A stretch of DNA of 64,000 nucleotides, taken from NCBI RefSeq assembly GCF_003797835.1, contig NZ_RKMF01000007.1:62001-126000 (forward strand), read 5' to 3'. Below are positions 1 through 9,424 of the stretch, piece after piece; within the stretch, counting starts at the first letter, position 1; every line of letters begins with the position of its first letter. A program made the translations under genes and the position numbers. The notes under the pieces are model-generated. The model saw only the letters and a list, made by a program, of their open reading frames with translations, did not search any database and was not told where the DNA came from. This DNA is from Kocuria soli. Its GTDB lineage: Bacteria > Actinomycetota > Actinomycetes > Actinomycetales > Micrococcaceae.

Positions 1-1317
1 GTCGAGGCGGATCGTGGAACGGAGACCGCCGGCGAGCTGTACTCACCCGCCCAGGCCGCGTCCCTCAAACGTCTGGCGGACCCCGCGCGGGCCTCCCTTC
101 CGACCGGTTGGCGCATCCACGTGGAATCCGATCCCGAATCGGCCGAGCTGCTGTACCAGGTCTCGAGCGAGTTCGCCCGGGTGCCCCGGACCACCGTCAA
201 GGCCATCGCCGACGAACTGGCCACGTCCGTCGCACCCCGTTCGAGCGGCTCGGACGATCCGCACGGGTCGGACGGCGCGAACGGCGACGACGGCGCGAGA
301 GGGTTGGACCTGGAACCCGTGAGCGTCGTCCGTAGCACCCATCAAGGCGTCGACATCACGGAGACCCTGGTGCGCACCACCGCCGGGCACCCGGGGATCC
401 TCACTGAACCCGCGGATGCGACCCCGTTGCCCGCGGAGACCGCCGTCTTGATGGTGTCCGCAGCGGCGGAACCCGCCGACGGTCCCACAGGCCTGTGGAC
501 CACCTGTGCGCGAGACCTCGCGGCCCACGGACTCACGGTACTGCGGTCGGACCGGCCGAGGTGCGGAGTGTCCACGGACCCGCTGGACGACGACCCGCCC
601 GTGCCCTACGAGGACGCAGCGATCGATGCCGTCGCCGACGACGCCCACTGGCTCGCGGGACGGACGGGGCTGCCCGTCACGGGTGTGGGGCTGTGCGTCG
701 GGGCCTGGCTGCTCCTGCGGACGGGGACCGGGGGGAACCTGTCCCGGGTCATCGCTTTCAACAACATCGCCTGGCGAACCGGCACGGCCTTCTACCAGCG
801 GGTGTACCGGGAGATCGCGACCTGGGACGGTGCCCCCGCCGGTCTGGTCCCGGACGTGGTCCCGTCGGACTCCACGCTCAGCAGGGCCAAGAAGTCCGCT
901 CGTCGTTTCCTGTCGGTGTCCAAGGCGCGGGTGGAGGCGAACGCCCCGGCCTGGCTGTGGCACGCCATCGGCCGCACCGGCATCGTCGATGCGCCGTCCG
1001 TCGTCCTGGCAGACCCCGCCATGCCACCCGCCGTGGACCTCATCCTCGGCCGGGAGGACCTGCAGCGCTTCGAACAGTTGCACGGCCCCTGGGCCCTGAG
1101 CCGGATGAAGGGTCGCATCACGGAACGCGGCGGGCGCGACGGCGTTACGGTCCCTGAGATCCTGCTCACCCCGCAGGCCGCCGGACCCCTGGAATCTCGC
1201 GCATCCGGCGTCGTCCTACGGTCTGTCCCCGAACTTGACCACGGGCTGCTGAGTGCCGTTGCAAGGGATGCCGTGCGTACCATCCTCCACGAGCTCCTTG
1301 TCCGAACACCTGACTGA
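1..1317 (+). CDS. Alpha/beta-hydrolase-like EPS-locus protein, 5' end outside window
   Basis: Frame 1 is open from the first base, so the gene begins upstream and about 438 residues are visible. The C-terminal half looks like an alpha/beta hydrolase. It has a nucleophile elbow reading GVGLCVGAW (Cys codon at 694-696), an acid-containing strand LILGREDLQRF, and a late His in ELDHGLLS. Cys in place of Ser is the dienelactone-hydrolase style of elbow. The part upstream aligns with the middle of the protein at 9425-11128 (ESAELLYQ versus ESAERLYA), so this is a paralogue that probably also has an N-terminal hydrolase-like domain outside the window. It lies 3 bases before a Wzx flippase, so a role in polysaccharide or lipid-linked intermediate processing is inferred. 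The substrate is unknown. Confidence 0.7.
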   Translation, partial: VEADRGTETAGELYSPAQAASLKRLADPARASLPTGWRIHVESDPESAELLYQVSSEFARVPRTTVKAIADELATSVAPRSSGSDDPHGSDGANGDDGARGLDLEPVSVVRSTHQGVDITETLVRTTAGHPGILTEPADATPLPAETAVLMVSAAAEPADGPTGLWTTCARDLAAHGLTVLRSDRPRCGVSTDPLDDDPPVPYEDAAIDAVADDAHWLAGRTGLPVTGVGLCVGAWLLLRTGTGGNLSRVIAFNNIAWRTGTAFYQRVYREIATWDGAPAGLVPDVVPSDSTLSRAKKSARRFLSVSKARVEANAPAWLWHAIGRTGIVDAPSVVLADPAMPPAVDLILGREDLQRFEQLHGPWALSRMKGRITERGGRDGVTVPEILLTPQAAGPLESRASGVVLRSVPELDHGLLSAVARDAVRTILHELLVRTPD

Positions 1318-1320
1318 CGC

Positions 1321-3024
1321 GTGAACACGGCGGGGTCGGGGCGTCCTTCGGGGGAAGACGTCCGGCCCGGATCGGGCCGTGGGACGGAGCCGCCTGTCTC
1401 GAAGCAACGAGTGGGGGCAAATGCACAAGCGGGCGCCGAGGATCCGGCGCCGAGACAGACAGGACATCACGTGGGGAAACCGGACCAGGAAGAGCACACG
1501 ACGGGCGCCGACACCAGTGCCTCCCGCCTGGGTCAGAACATCCTGTGGAACTACCTCTCCGGGTTCACCTCGATCTTCGGCCTGCTGTTGCTCTACCCGC
1601 TGGCCGTCACCATCGTGGGCGCCAGTTCCTATGGGCTGTGGGTCCTGGCCATCGGCGCGATCCAGATGCTCACCATGACGGACTTCGGTCTGGGAGCGGG
1701 GATTGTCCGCACCTTGACGGGCATCCCCGACGACCCGTCCTACCAGCGGGAACGGCGCATGTTCGTCACCGCCGCCTTCCTGGTCTTTCTGATCCTTGCC
1801 ACGGTGCTGACGGCGGTCTACGTCGCCGTGTTCCCGTTCTACCTCCAGACGGTCACGATTCCGGAGCAGGACCGTTCAATCCTTTGGCCGATGACCGTGC
1901 TGGCCGGACTGACCCTGTTCATCTCCCTGATCGGGCGTGGCATGAACTCGGTGCTGTGGGGCCTCAACCGCCCGGACATCGAACGCAAGGCCGCCGTCGT
2001 GGCCATCCTCGGGCGCGCCGCCGGTTACGGGATCGTCATGGTCACGGACACGGGGCTGCTCGGCATCGTGATCGTGGAGTGCCTGTCCCTCATGCTCCCG
2101 CCGCTCGTGTGCTTGATCGCGGTGGGGCGTCGGTTCCACTCGCCGGTCTTCGCCAAGGGACTGTGGTCCGAGCACGGTAAGCCGCTGATCAAAGTCTCCT
2201 CCGTCATGTCCATCGGTGCGCTGTCCCAGTTGGGCATCTACCAGCTGCCACTGTTCCTGGTGGGCCCCACGCTCGGCCTCCACGCGACCACGGCCTTCGG
2301 TGCCTTGATGAGGGTCTACCAGTCCTGTCGACTGGTGGTGTCCTGGATCGCGCTGCCCTACGGCTACCCGCTGCGGATCGCCACCGCGGACAAGGCCGCC
2401 CGGATCCTCAAGAACTGCCTGACGCTGACCTTCGGCATCGGAGTGCTCATGGGGACGGCCTTGGCGGTGATTCCCACCGAATTGATGACCGCCTGGATGG
2501 GCGACGACTTCGCGTTCGCCGCCACAGGTCTGGCCATGCTGACCTTCGGGATCATGGGGGAGGCCATCACCCAACCCGCGAACCTGGTGATGAACCTGCG
2601 CGGGTCACCCATGCGGGCCTCGATGCTCAGCCTGGCGGTGCTGGTGCTGACCCTGCCCTCGGTGTGGGCGGCCACGCACACGGACAGCATCACGCTGGTC
2701 GCCCTGGCCACGGTCCTCCCGAGCTTCCTGCTCTCCGGCCTGCAGATGTACCTGGCGGAGAAGGACGTCTCCTACGGGATCGTCAAAGCCGACCTGATGC
2801 GTTGGACGGGGATGGTGGCCGGTGCCGTCGCGTTCGGCGGCGTTGCGCTGATCCTGGCGCACTTCCTGCCCGCTTGGCCGACCATCGCGGTGGTTGGCGC
2901 GGGCCTGGCCGTCATGGCGTTGCGGATGCTCAAGTTGGTGCGCGCCGACGGTGCGGTGGTGGCCGAGATGAGCGAGGAGAACTCCGAAGCGCTTATGGGC
3001 AAACGCGAGGCGACGGGCGACTGA
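1321..3024 (+). CDS. Polysaccharide flippase (Wzx/MVF-type), set A
   Basis: Multi-pass membrane protein of up to 567 residues with about 12-14 hydrophobic segments starting near residue 70 (LGQNILWNYLSGFTSIFGLL). This is the usual start of Wzx/RfbX lipid-linked oligosaccharide flippases, which move undecaprenyl-linked repeat units across the cytoplasmic membrane. The first possible start is GTG 1321, but the first 50-60 residues are hydrophilic and low-complexity and no clear Shine-Dalgarno precedes it. GTG 1471 (VGKPDQEEH) is a plausible shorter start giving about 517 residues. It follows the hydrolase-like gene by 3 bases and ends at a strong convergent hairpin. A second flippase lies at 14771-16018. 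Substrate is not predictable from sequence. Confidence 0.85.
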   Translation: MNTAGSGRPSGEDVRPGSGRGTEPPVSKQRVGANAQAGAEDPAPRQTGHHVGKPDQEEHTTGADTSASRLGQNILWNYLSGFTSIFGLLLLYPLAVTIVGASSYGLWVLAIGAIQMLTMTDFGLGAGIVRTLTGIPDDPSYQRERRMFVTAAFLVFLILATVLTAVYVAVFPFYLQTVTIPEQDRSILWPMTVLAGLTLFISLIGRGMNSVLWGLNRPDIERKAAVVAILGRAAGYGIVMVTDTGLLGIVIVECLSLMLPPLVCLIAVGRRFHSPVFAKGLWSEHGKPLIKVSSVMSIGALSQLGIYQLPLFLVGPTLGLHATTAFGALMRVYQSCRLVVSWIALPYGYPLRIATADKAARILKNCLTLTFGIGVLMGTALAVIPTELMTAWMGDDFAFAATGLAMLTFGIMGEAITQPANLVMNLRGSPMRASMLSLAVLVLTLPSVWAATHTDSITLVALATVLPSFLLSGLQMYLAEKDVSYGIVKADLMRWTGMVAGAVAFGGVALILAHFLPAWPTIAVVGAGLAVMALRMLKLVRADGAVVAEMSEENSEALMGKREATGD

Positions 3025-3034
3025 CGGGTCATGT

Positions 3035-3075
3035 GCAGCGGCTCCTGACCGGTCAGACCGGTCAGGGGCCGCTGC
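3035..3075. terminator. Bidirectional hairpin between convergent genes
   Basis: A 19-bp stem (GCAGCGGCTCCTGACCGGT pairing with its complement, one G-T pair) around a 3-base loop fills the gap between the convergent flippase and glycosyltransferase genes. There is no long T tract, which is common for terminators in high-GC actinobacteria. Confidence 0.75.
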
Positions 3076-3090
3076 GGGTGAGGCACCCCG

Positions 3091-4170
3091 TCAGGAGCTG
3101 ACGAGATCCCGGTAGATCGTGATGTAGCGCTGGGCCGCGCGGTCGATGTCGAAGTCCCGCCGCGACAGTTCCCACGACGACTGCCGGAGGGCGTCCACCT
3201 GTTCCGGGGTCCGGGTGAGGAACCAGTCGATCGCTCCGGCCAGTGCATCGGGGTCGCGCGGGGCGACGGCCAGGTGCTCGTCAACCGTCATGAACGCGGC
3301 GTCACCGGCCCGGGTGGTGATCACGGGCAGGCCTTCGCTGATCGCTTCCAGCCCGGCCATGGGCAGGGCTTCGTTGTAGCTGGCGAACACCAGGGCGGCC
3401 GACGTCCGGAGGCGCCTGCGGACGTCCGTGACGGTTCCGGCGAACTCCACGACGCCCTCCAGCCCCAGGTCTTTGCGCCACGCGACCAGCTCGGCATTGG
3501 ACTCGTCCACCCCGTTGCCCGCGCACAACAAGCGGGCCTCGGGGTGCTTTTCGTGGACCCGGGCCATGGCCTCGAGCAGGTTGCGGTGGTCCTTGGGCGG
3601 GGCGAAGCGGGCCAGGTGCAGCAGCTGCTGTCCACCGGGGTTGGGCGACGGCGCATCGGTCACCGTGGTGCCGTTGAAGATCACCGGCATGCGTTCGGGC
3701 GGGAAGGTGTAGCCGAACTCCGCCGTGATGTTGCGGGCGGAGGGGGAGCAGGCCACCATCTCGTCCATCCGGAACGACGCCATTCCCGCTGCCCGCCAGG
3801 CGGCGTGGGCCACCTTGGAGGAGGACGCGTCCTCGCTCGCGTGCTGGGTGGAGATCCGCGGCCGACCGTGCGGGGTGATCGCGTTGACCAGGTCCGACTG
3901 GTGCAGATGGGAGTGCACGACGTCGATCCTGTGCTTGCGCACCAGACGCAGCAGGTGGGCGACGGCGCGCAGGGGGAGGACCTCCTTGCGGCTCATCCCC
4001 ACGTAGTCCACCGAGGTGGCTGCGGCCTCCAACCGGTCACTGAGCCCGCCGCGTCCCAGCAGGACCAGGATGCGGACCTCGTCGTCGTGTCCGCGGCGGT
4101 GGGCCAGCGCTTCGATCAGTGTCTGGGCACCGCCGGTGTCGGCGTCATTGACCACGTGCAGAATGCGCAT
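3091..4170 (-). CDS. Glycosyltransferase family 4 (GT-B)
   Basis: Start chosen at ATG 4170 (MRILHVVNDADTGGAQTL), which has a good GAGGAG ribosome site. A longer frame upstream overlaps the preceding gene and is low-complexity. The 359-residue product has the GT-B layout: an N-terminal Rossmann domain with the GGAQ glycine loop, and a C-terminal donor-binding domain with LHLARFAPPKDHRNLLEAM and the E-x7-E type motif EALPMAGLE. It should transfer a nucleotide-activated sugar to a lipid-linked EPS intermediate at the cytoplasmic membrane face. It is the last gene of the minus-strand operon wzz-GT-wzy-GT and overlaps the upstream wzy stop by 26 bases, indicating coupled translation. Confidence 0.88.
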   Translation of the reverse strand: MRILHVVNDADTGGAQTLIEALAHRRGHDDEVRILVLLGRGGLSDRLEAAATSVDYVGMSRKEVLPLRAVAHLLRLVRKHRIDVVHSHLHQSDLVNAITPHGRPRISTQHASEDASSSKVAHAAWRAAGMASFRMDEMVACSPSARNITAEFGYTFPPERMPVIFNGTTVTDAPSPNPGGQQLLHLARFAPPKDHRNLLEAMARVHEKHPEARLLCAGNGVDESNAELVAWRKDLGLEGVVEFAGTVTDVRRRLRTSAALVFASYNEALPMAGLEAISEGLPVITTRAGDAAFMTVDEHLAVAPRDPDALAGAIDWFLTRTPEQVDALRQSSWELSRRDFDIDRAAQRYITIYRDLVSS

Positions 4171-5692
4171 GCTGCTCCTCGATCCCTTCATGGTCGTCCG
4201 GGCGGTTGCCGCGCCCGCCCCTGCGGTCCGCTCCGTCCCGGTTGAGTTCGTCGAGCTCACGGTCCAGGTGCGCCTCGACCTCTTCCACGGTGGGGATGCG
4301 ACGGTGATCGGGGACGGGCTTCTCCGGCCACTTGCGGGTCAGTTCCAGGCCCAGGCACACACCGGCGCCGCCCCAGAGCCAGAAGGCGTTGTCGTAGGTG
4401 ATCGTCCCGCCCGAGATCACGCCCCACACGAAGACGTGCATGATCCCGTAGAAGACCGGGATGCGCCCCCCCGAGCGCAGGAGGAGCAAGGCCAGGAAGA
4501 GGAACGCCGCGCCACCGACCAGGAAGCCGTTCTCGGCCACCAGGCGGCCGGTGACGGAGAAGATGTCCTTGATCTCGTTGTAGTACGTGAACGTCTGCGT
4601 GGGCATGTGGCCAGCCAGGAACTCCTCGTTGACCCGGCCGCGTCCCATACCGCCCCAGAAGGCCCCGGGGGTCTCGAAGAGGTGTTTGAACACGGCCTGG
4701 ATCGATGAACCACGGTCGGCCCAGGACCAGTTGAACGAGCTCGCACGTTCCTCCAGGACGCTGCGGGCCACCACGTACGCGCCGACGGCGGCGGCGGGAA
4801 CACCCAGGACACCGATCCAGGCCCGGCGCAGCGCGACAGGCAGCAGCAGGGTCAGGACCACGGCGGCGAGCACGAACACCGCCGAACCCGACCCACTGAT
4901 GGCGGTGGCCCACACGGCCAGGCCGACAGCCACCCAGTCCCGGACTCCCGGCGCGTATCCGTAGTGGCGCAGGAGGACGATCAGGACCATGGCCATGAGG
5001 GTCACGGTGCCGACCATGAAGGAGGTCTCCGGGAAGAACCCGAACGGCCTGCGGACGTAGGTCAGGAAAGTTTCTTCGAACGGCAGGAGGTTCGCGTAAC
5101 CGGGCATCTCGTACAACGGAGCGAAGGGAACCCGGTTCAGCAGCTCGATGAAGATGTGCTTCTGGACCACCGCGTAGCCCGCTGAGCCGATCAGGGTCCA
5201 GGACAGCCAGGCGATCGTGCGGTGACGCAGGAAGATGACCGCGGCTGCCGCGCCCGGCAGGGCCAGTGTGGCCGCGACCCAGGTGATGACGGGGACGATC
5301 TCCAGCGGAGTGGGATCGTAGAACATCCGGATGAACGCGGAGAAGAACGGGACGGCGGCGAACAGCGCCGCCACGACCAGCAGCGGAACGTGACGTGCCG
5401 CGCGCAGCACAAGGATTCCGGCCACCAGGGAGGACATCGGGACGTTGGTGTTGCCGCCCAACGGGATGGCCGCGAACGGGAAGGCGGACAGCAGGATGAG
5501 CAGCGCGGAGAGCGCCCGGTCGAACAGGGTCCCAGCCTCCGGCAGGGAGGCATCACCCGACTCACCGGCCGAGCCGGTGGCCGACTGATGGAGTTCTTCC
5601 TGCGCACGGGCCTCACGGCGTGACGTCGGGGTACGCTCCAGGCTGCTCTCCCCGCTGCTTCCCCACGGCGTGGGTGAGGTGGCTGCGTTCAC
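4145..5692 (-). CDS. O-antigen polymerase/ligase-like membrane protein (Wzy), set A
   Basis: 515-residue protein with a hydrophilic N-terminal tail of about 60 residues, then 10-12 hydrophobic segments and a large periplasmic-type loop (about residues 300-385), as in Wzy/WaaL O-antigen polymerases. The C-terminal tail is charged (about 50 residues, rich in Asp/Arg). GTG 5692 directly follows the upstream glycosyltransferase stop. Wzy joins repeat units on the outer face of the membrane in the Wzx/Wzy pathway, which fits the adjacent Wzz-like gene and flippase. Sequence conservation in this class is low, so the call rests on topology and neighbours. A second polymerase candidate is at 13304-14743. 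Confidence 0.78.
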   Translation of the reverse strand: MNAATSPTPWGSSGESSLERTPTSRREARAQEELHQSATGSAGESGDASLPEAGTLFDRALSALLILLSAFPFAAIPLGGNTNVPMSSLVAGILVLRAARHVPLLVVAALFAAVPFFSAFIRMFYDPTPLEIVPVITWVAATLALPGAAAAVIFLRHRTIAWLSWTLIGSAGYAVVQKHIFIELLNRVPFAPLYEMPGYANLLPFEETFLTYVRRPFGFFPETSFMVGTVTLMAMVLIVLLRHYGYAPGVRDWVAVGLAVWATAISGSGSAVFVLAAVVLTLLLPVALRRAWIGVLGVPAAAVGAYVVARSVLEERASSFNWSWADRGSSIQAVFKHLFETPGAFWGGMGRGRVNEEFLAGHMPTQTFTYYNEIKDIFSVTGRLVAENGFLVGGAAFLFLALLLLRSGGRIPVFYGIMHVFVWGVISGGTITYDNAFWLWGGAGVCLGLELTRKWPEKPVPDHRRIPTVEEVEAHLDRELDELNRDGADRRGGRGNRPDDHEGIEEQHAHSARGQ

Positions 5693-5693
5693 G

Positions 5694-6938
5694 TCAGCGT
5701 CCGCTTCCGGTCGTGCGGCCTGTGCCGCGCGCGGTTGGAACCGTACCCAGAACTGCGTCGACCGTCGGTGCCCAGTCGGCGTGCTCCGCCTGCGTCACGG
5801 CGGCCGCCCGGGTGCCGCGGGCCACGGCGTCGTCGAACCCCTGGCGCAGCGCGGCCGCGAAGGCCGCGGTGTCCCGGACATCGGCGAAGAGCGCGGGTTC
5901 GTGAGAGCCCGCCTGTTCCTTCAGGGAGGGCAGGTCGGAGGCGACGATCGGCAGACCGGCCGCGACGGCCTTGGCGAGGATGCCCGACTGCGCGTCGAAG
6001 TGGGTGTAGGGCAGCACGACGACGGCGGCCCCTTCCAGCAGTTGCGTGAACTCGGACCGTTCCAGGAACCGGTCCAGGATCTCCACACCTCCGGCGGCGC
6101 GGGCACGGTCGTGCAGGAGCTGGCCAAGCTCAGCGCTCTCGGGCCGACCCGCGACCAGGAGGGGCACACCTGCCTGACCGGCGGCATCGATGGCCAGCTC
6201 CACGCCCTTGTTGGCCCGCAGTTCACCCAACACCAGAGCGTAGGGCTCGGCGGTGGCCGATGTGAGACCCCGCCCGGTGCGCGCTGCCGCGGTGCTGTCC
6301 GTACCGGTCTCCCCGGGAACGTCTACCGGTACGGACTCGGCCGTGGCTGCCTGGTCGATCCGGGTGGAGGTGGGCAGGGTCACAGCCACCAGATCACCGG
6401 GGACCGTGGCGCGCGCGGTGCGCTTCTGGTCCTCGCCGTGGACGATCACGCGATCCACCCCGCGTGCCGCCCCGAGTTCGAGGTAGCGCAGGACGCGTTC
6501 CCGCAGGGATGCCGCGTTCTCGTCATGGTGAGGTTTGACGTTGTGCAGGAACAGCGCGGTCCGCTGGTCGCGGCGCGCGGTCAGCAGACCCGGCCAGGGG
6601 TACTTGCTCGAGTCCAGTGCCAACACGGTTCCCGGGCCGGCGAGTCGGCTCAGGCGGCGGATTTGGGCGTGCTCCCGGATCAGGTCCAGGACCTGCAGTC
6701 CCTGACGCAACGGGCCGAAGCCACCTGTACGGCGCGGGGGCACTGTCTCCACGACGGTGAGGCCCTCCACGGTGGGGCGGCCCAGGTAGGCGTCGGCCCC
6801 GGGGCGTGACAGCAGGACCACGCTCTCGACTCGCGGGTCGACGGCCAGCGCCATGGCGGTGTCAGCGGCGTGTTCGATCTGCCCGCCGTATTCGGTCGGG
6901 CAGACCACGAGCACGCGGGTACGGGCGTCGTTGCTCAC
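5694..6938 (-). CDS. GT-B glycosyltransferase
   Basis: 414 residues. GTG 6938 has a GGAGA site 4-8 bases upstream and is 12 bases after the wzz-like stop. The C-terminal half shows the donor-site pattern of GT4-like enzymes: YALVLGELRANKGVELAI (first strand of the C-domain) and FDAQSGILAKAVAAGLPIVA in the nucleotide-sugar loop. The N-terminal half carries the glycine-rich EYGGQIEHAAD acceptor loop. An Ala/Thr-rich insertion of about 30 residues (around 225-255) separates the domains. It is the second gene of the wzz-GT-wzy-GT operon. Donor and acceptor sugars cannot be told from sequence. Confidence 0.8.
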   Translation of the reverse strand: MSNDARTRVLVVCPTEYGGQIEHAADTAMALAVDPRVESVVLLSRPGADAYLGRPTVEGLTVVETVPPRRTGGFGPLRQGLQVLDLIREHAQIRRLSRLAGPGTVLALDSSKYPWPGLLTARRDQRTALFLHNVKPHHDENAASLRERVLRYLELGAARGVDRVIVHGEDQKRTARATVPGDLVAVTLPTSTRIDQAATAESVPVDVPGETGTDSTAAARTGRGLTSATAEPYALVLGELRANKGVELAIDAAGQAGVPLLVAGRPESAELGQLLHDRARAAGGVEILDRFLERSEFTQLLEGAAVVVLPYTHFDAQSGILAKAVAAGLPIVASDLPSLKEQAGSHEPALFADVRDTAAFAAALRQGFDDAVARGTRAAAVTQAEHADWAPTVDAVLGTVPTARGTGRTTGSGR

Positions 6939-6950
6939 CGGGATCTCCGA

Positions 6951-7565
6951 TCAGGCGTCGGCGCGGCGGGTGGTCCCGGCGCGGGCCAGGACGACCAGCA
7001 GCCCGATCAGCAGCCCGACGACGGCGCCCACCAGCATGTTCATGGACGTCGAGGGGGCCGACGGCGAGCTCGGGACGGCGGCCTCCTCCATGAGGTTCAG
7101 CTTGACGGGGGAGGAATCGGCGTCCTCGGCCCCTTCGAGTTCGGCCGAGGTGTCCACGAGCGACTGGGCGGCACCGTTGGCGATCTCGGCGGCCCGCTCC
7201 GGGTGCCCGTCCGTGGCGGTCACGGTGATCACGGCGGTGTTGGGGGAGTTGGTCACGGTCACCTGCGAGCCCAACGAGGAGGCGGTCACATCGCCGCCCA
7301 GCTCTTCGGCCAGCGGCCCGAGGACACGCGAGGAGGTTCCGATGGCCGCGTAGGACGCGGCACGTGCCTGGGCGAACTGCTCACCCATCTGCAGGTCCTG
7401 GACGGTCTCCGAGTCGGACACGTTGACGAAGATCGTGGACTGCGCCTCGTAGGACTTCGGCATGATCATGGCCGAGCCGAAGCCCAGCGCCAGCCCCAGT
7501 CCCGTGGTGATCAGCACGATCGGCCACAGGCGGCGCAGGGCCTTCAAAAAACGCGCGAGCGTCAC
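6951..7565 (-). CDS. Wzz/chain-length-determinant-type membrane protein, set A
   Basis: Start chosen at GTG 7565 (VTLARFLKALRRLWPIVL) with a GGGGGAA ribosome site. The longer frame adds an Arg/Pro-rich stretch unlikely to be protein. The product is about 204 residues with the Wzz (polysaccharide co-polymerase) plan: a TM helix at about 12-35, an external domain, then a Pro/Ser-rich segment (SSPSAPSTS) and a second TM helix near 175-195. There is no C-terminal BY-kinase domain, so any kinase would be a separate gene. It controls polymer length with Wzy. It leads the minus-strand operon and has a paralogue at 12614-13240. Confidence 0.83.
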   Translation of the reverse strand: MTLARFLKALRRLWPIVLITTGLGLALGFGSAMIMPKSYEAQSTIFVNVSDSETVQDLQMGEQFAQARAASYAAIGTSSRVLGPLAEELGGDVTASSLGSQVTVTNSPNTAVITVTATDGHPERAAEIANGAAQSLVDTSAELEGAEDADSSPVKLNLMEEAAVPSSPSAPSTSMNMLVGAVVGLLIGLLVVLARAGTTRRADA

Positions 7566-8076
7566 GGTGGTTCCCCCTTCTCGGTGGCCCGGTCGAAGGA
7601 CCGCGCCGTTCGGCCCGGTCGCACCGGGACGTCTGCTCCGGTGCACCGTTCGACGACCTCGTGGGGCGGTCGTGCCGGGCACGGCTTGTCGATGATGGTT
7701 TTCAGGAGCCGGGCGTCGTCACGGACCCCGGCAGGACAGCGTGCGTCGCCCGGGGCCTCCCCTGACCTCGCGGGCACTGCGATCGACTCGGACGGGCTCC
7801 TGGGAGACCGGCGCGGTGACCGACGCTGCGCTTGGCGAGAATACATCGGAAATCGTCCAGAAAGACGGTGCCTGGGCCGGATGAGACCCAGTACACGCTC
7901 CGTTTGGGGGACAGGAGCCGACGGTGGTGCGGCGGCCCGTCGCTAGACTCGCGGTGATCGCCGGGGCGTCGGTCCCTGTGGCTGGCTTGCCGCGTGCCAT
8001 GTTGCCTCGCGCCCGTGCGATCGCCGTCCAGGTCGTGAGGGGGACTCACGAGAAGAGTCGCGGGGGGATCGAGACC
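7566..8076. promoter_or_regulatory. Divergent intergenic region of EPS set A
   Basis: About 510 bases separate the minus-strand wzz-led operon from the plus-strand GT2 gene, so promoters for both should lie here. I see no convincing -35/-10 pair, riboswitch or conserved ORF. The frames extending into it are Arg/Pro-rich and lack ribosome sites. Confidence 0.5.
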
Positions 8077-9189
8077 ATGACCCAAGAGTCGTCATCGGAA
8101 GCCGTAGCCACTAGTACTGACACCAAGCGTGCTGAGCAGCGCGGCGACGCCGCATCCGCGCAGGTCGGCAAGGCAGGGCAGGGCGGGAGCGCGTCGGAGT
8201 TCCCGCTGGTCTCCGTGGTGGTCCCGGTCTACAACGCACGGGCCAGCGTGGGAGAGACGATCTCGTCCTTGTTGCGCCAGACCTGGCCCAACCTGGAAAT
8301 CATCGTGGTGGACGACGGCTCCCCGGACAACAGCCTGGACCTGGTGCGCGTGTACGCGGAGATGGACATCCCCGGCCGGAAGTTCGTCGTCGTCTCCCAG
8401 CCCAATGGTGGCGTAGCCTCGGCGCGCAACCACGGCCTGCGGCTCTACACCGGTGACTGGGTCGTGTTCCTGGACTCCGACGACGCCTACCTCCCCGGTG
8501 CCATCACCCACCTGATGGCCGAGCGGGAGAAGCTCGGTGAGGGCAACTGGCTGGTGGTCCCGCAGTCGGTCGAGGTCACCGGCGGAGGGCTGGACACCAC
8601 CCGCCCGATGTACCGCGAGCCCATGCCGGCTCCCCACGATCAGCGCAACGTGATCCTGCAGTACAACTTCGGCGCGTTCACCGCATTGTTCCCCCGTAGG
8701 TTCTTCGAGGAGGTCGGGGTCTTCGACGAGACCATGGCCTACGTGGAGGACTGGGAGTTCTGGATCCGCGCCGTCTACTCCGGCTGGCGTTTCCACCGGA
8801 CGCAGGAGGTGCTGTGCATGGTCTGGTGGACGGCAGGTTCCATGATGTCCAACCGGGAGGCCATGGACGCCGGTGAGGACGAGGCGCTGCGCCGTAACCT
8901 GGAACGCTTCCGGGACGAGATGACCCCGGCGGAGATCGCGTTCGTCGAACGGCGCCTGGAGGTGGGTTCGCCCCAGGGCCTGTTGAAGCAGATGGCCGCC
9001 AACCTCCGCAGTGGGCACCTGGACGAGGCCAAGCGCCAGCTGGACGCCGCGGCGGAGGTCATGCCCGCCCAGAAGCGCGTGGCGGTCAAACACAAGATCT
9101 CCAAGGTGCCCGGCGGCATGAAGTGGCTGCAGAAGCGCCAGGCCAAGATCGACGGATTCGTGGACTACGACCCCAGCCTGGGGCGCTGA
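8077..9189 (+). CDS. Family 2 glycosyltransferase (GT-A)
   Basis: Start chosen at ATG 8077 (MTQESSSEAV), after a G-rich stretch. Upstream frame extension is low quality. The 370-residue protein has a disordered Ser/Gly-rich N-terminus of about 40 residues, then the GT2 fold: VSVVVPVYNARASVGETI, IIVVDDGSPDNS, GGVASARNHGL, and the metal-binding FLDSDDAY near residue 130. ED of YVEDWEFW is the likely catalytic acid region. It is an inverting sugar transferase for the EPS repeat unit at the cytoplasmic membrane face. The C-terminal 90 residues are helical and charged. It stands alone on the plus strand between the two EPS sets. Confidence 0.88.
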   Translation: MTQESSSEAVATSTDTKRAEQRGDAASAQVGKAGQGGSASEFPLVSVVVPVYNARASVGETISSLLRQTWPNLEIIVVDDGSPDNSLDLVRVYAEMDIPGRKFVVVSQPNGGVASARNHGLRLYTGDWVVFLDSDDAYLPGAITHLMAEREKLGEGNWLVVPQSVEVTGGGLDTTRPMYREPMPAPHDQRNVILQYNFGAFTALFPRRFFEEVGVFDETMAYVEDWEFWIRAVYSGWRFHRTQEVLCMVWWTAGSMMSNREAMDAGEDEALRRNLERFRDEMTPAEIAFVERRLEVGSPQGLLKQMAANLRSGHLDEAKRQLDAAAEVMPAQKRVAVKHKISKVPGGMKWLQKRQAKIDGFVDYDPSLGR

Positions 9190-9424
9190 GAACGCACCGG
9201 ACCCCACAACTTAATGATCTTCACTTCGGTGGATGTCCCCACGTACGCTACTCATGAGTACACCTCATGGATTCAGACGGCCGTCGCGGGTGGGTACCGC
9301 ATTTTTCTTCGGCCCGGGTGATTGCGTGGACGACGGGCAGCAGTGAAGCTGCGCGCTCCGTTCCAGATTGGTCACATCGGAATCCTGGGGCCTTGTATAC
9401 AGCGATTCGGGGGAGGAATGTGCT
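9190..9424. promoter_or_regulatory. Intergenic region before EPS set B
   Basis: 235 bases, visibly less GC-rich than the flanks. It contains a perfect 12-bp palindrome TACTCATGAGTA at 9249-9260. It ends with a strong GGGAGGA ribosome site at 9411-9417 that fixes the next gene's start. A promoter for the plus-strand set B genes is expected here but was not pinned down. Confidence 0.4.
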
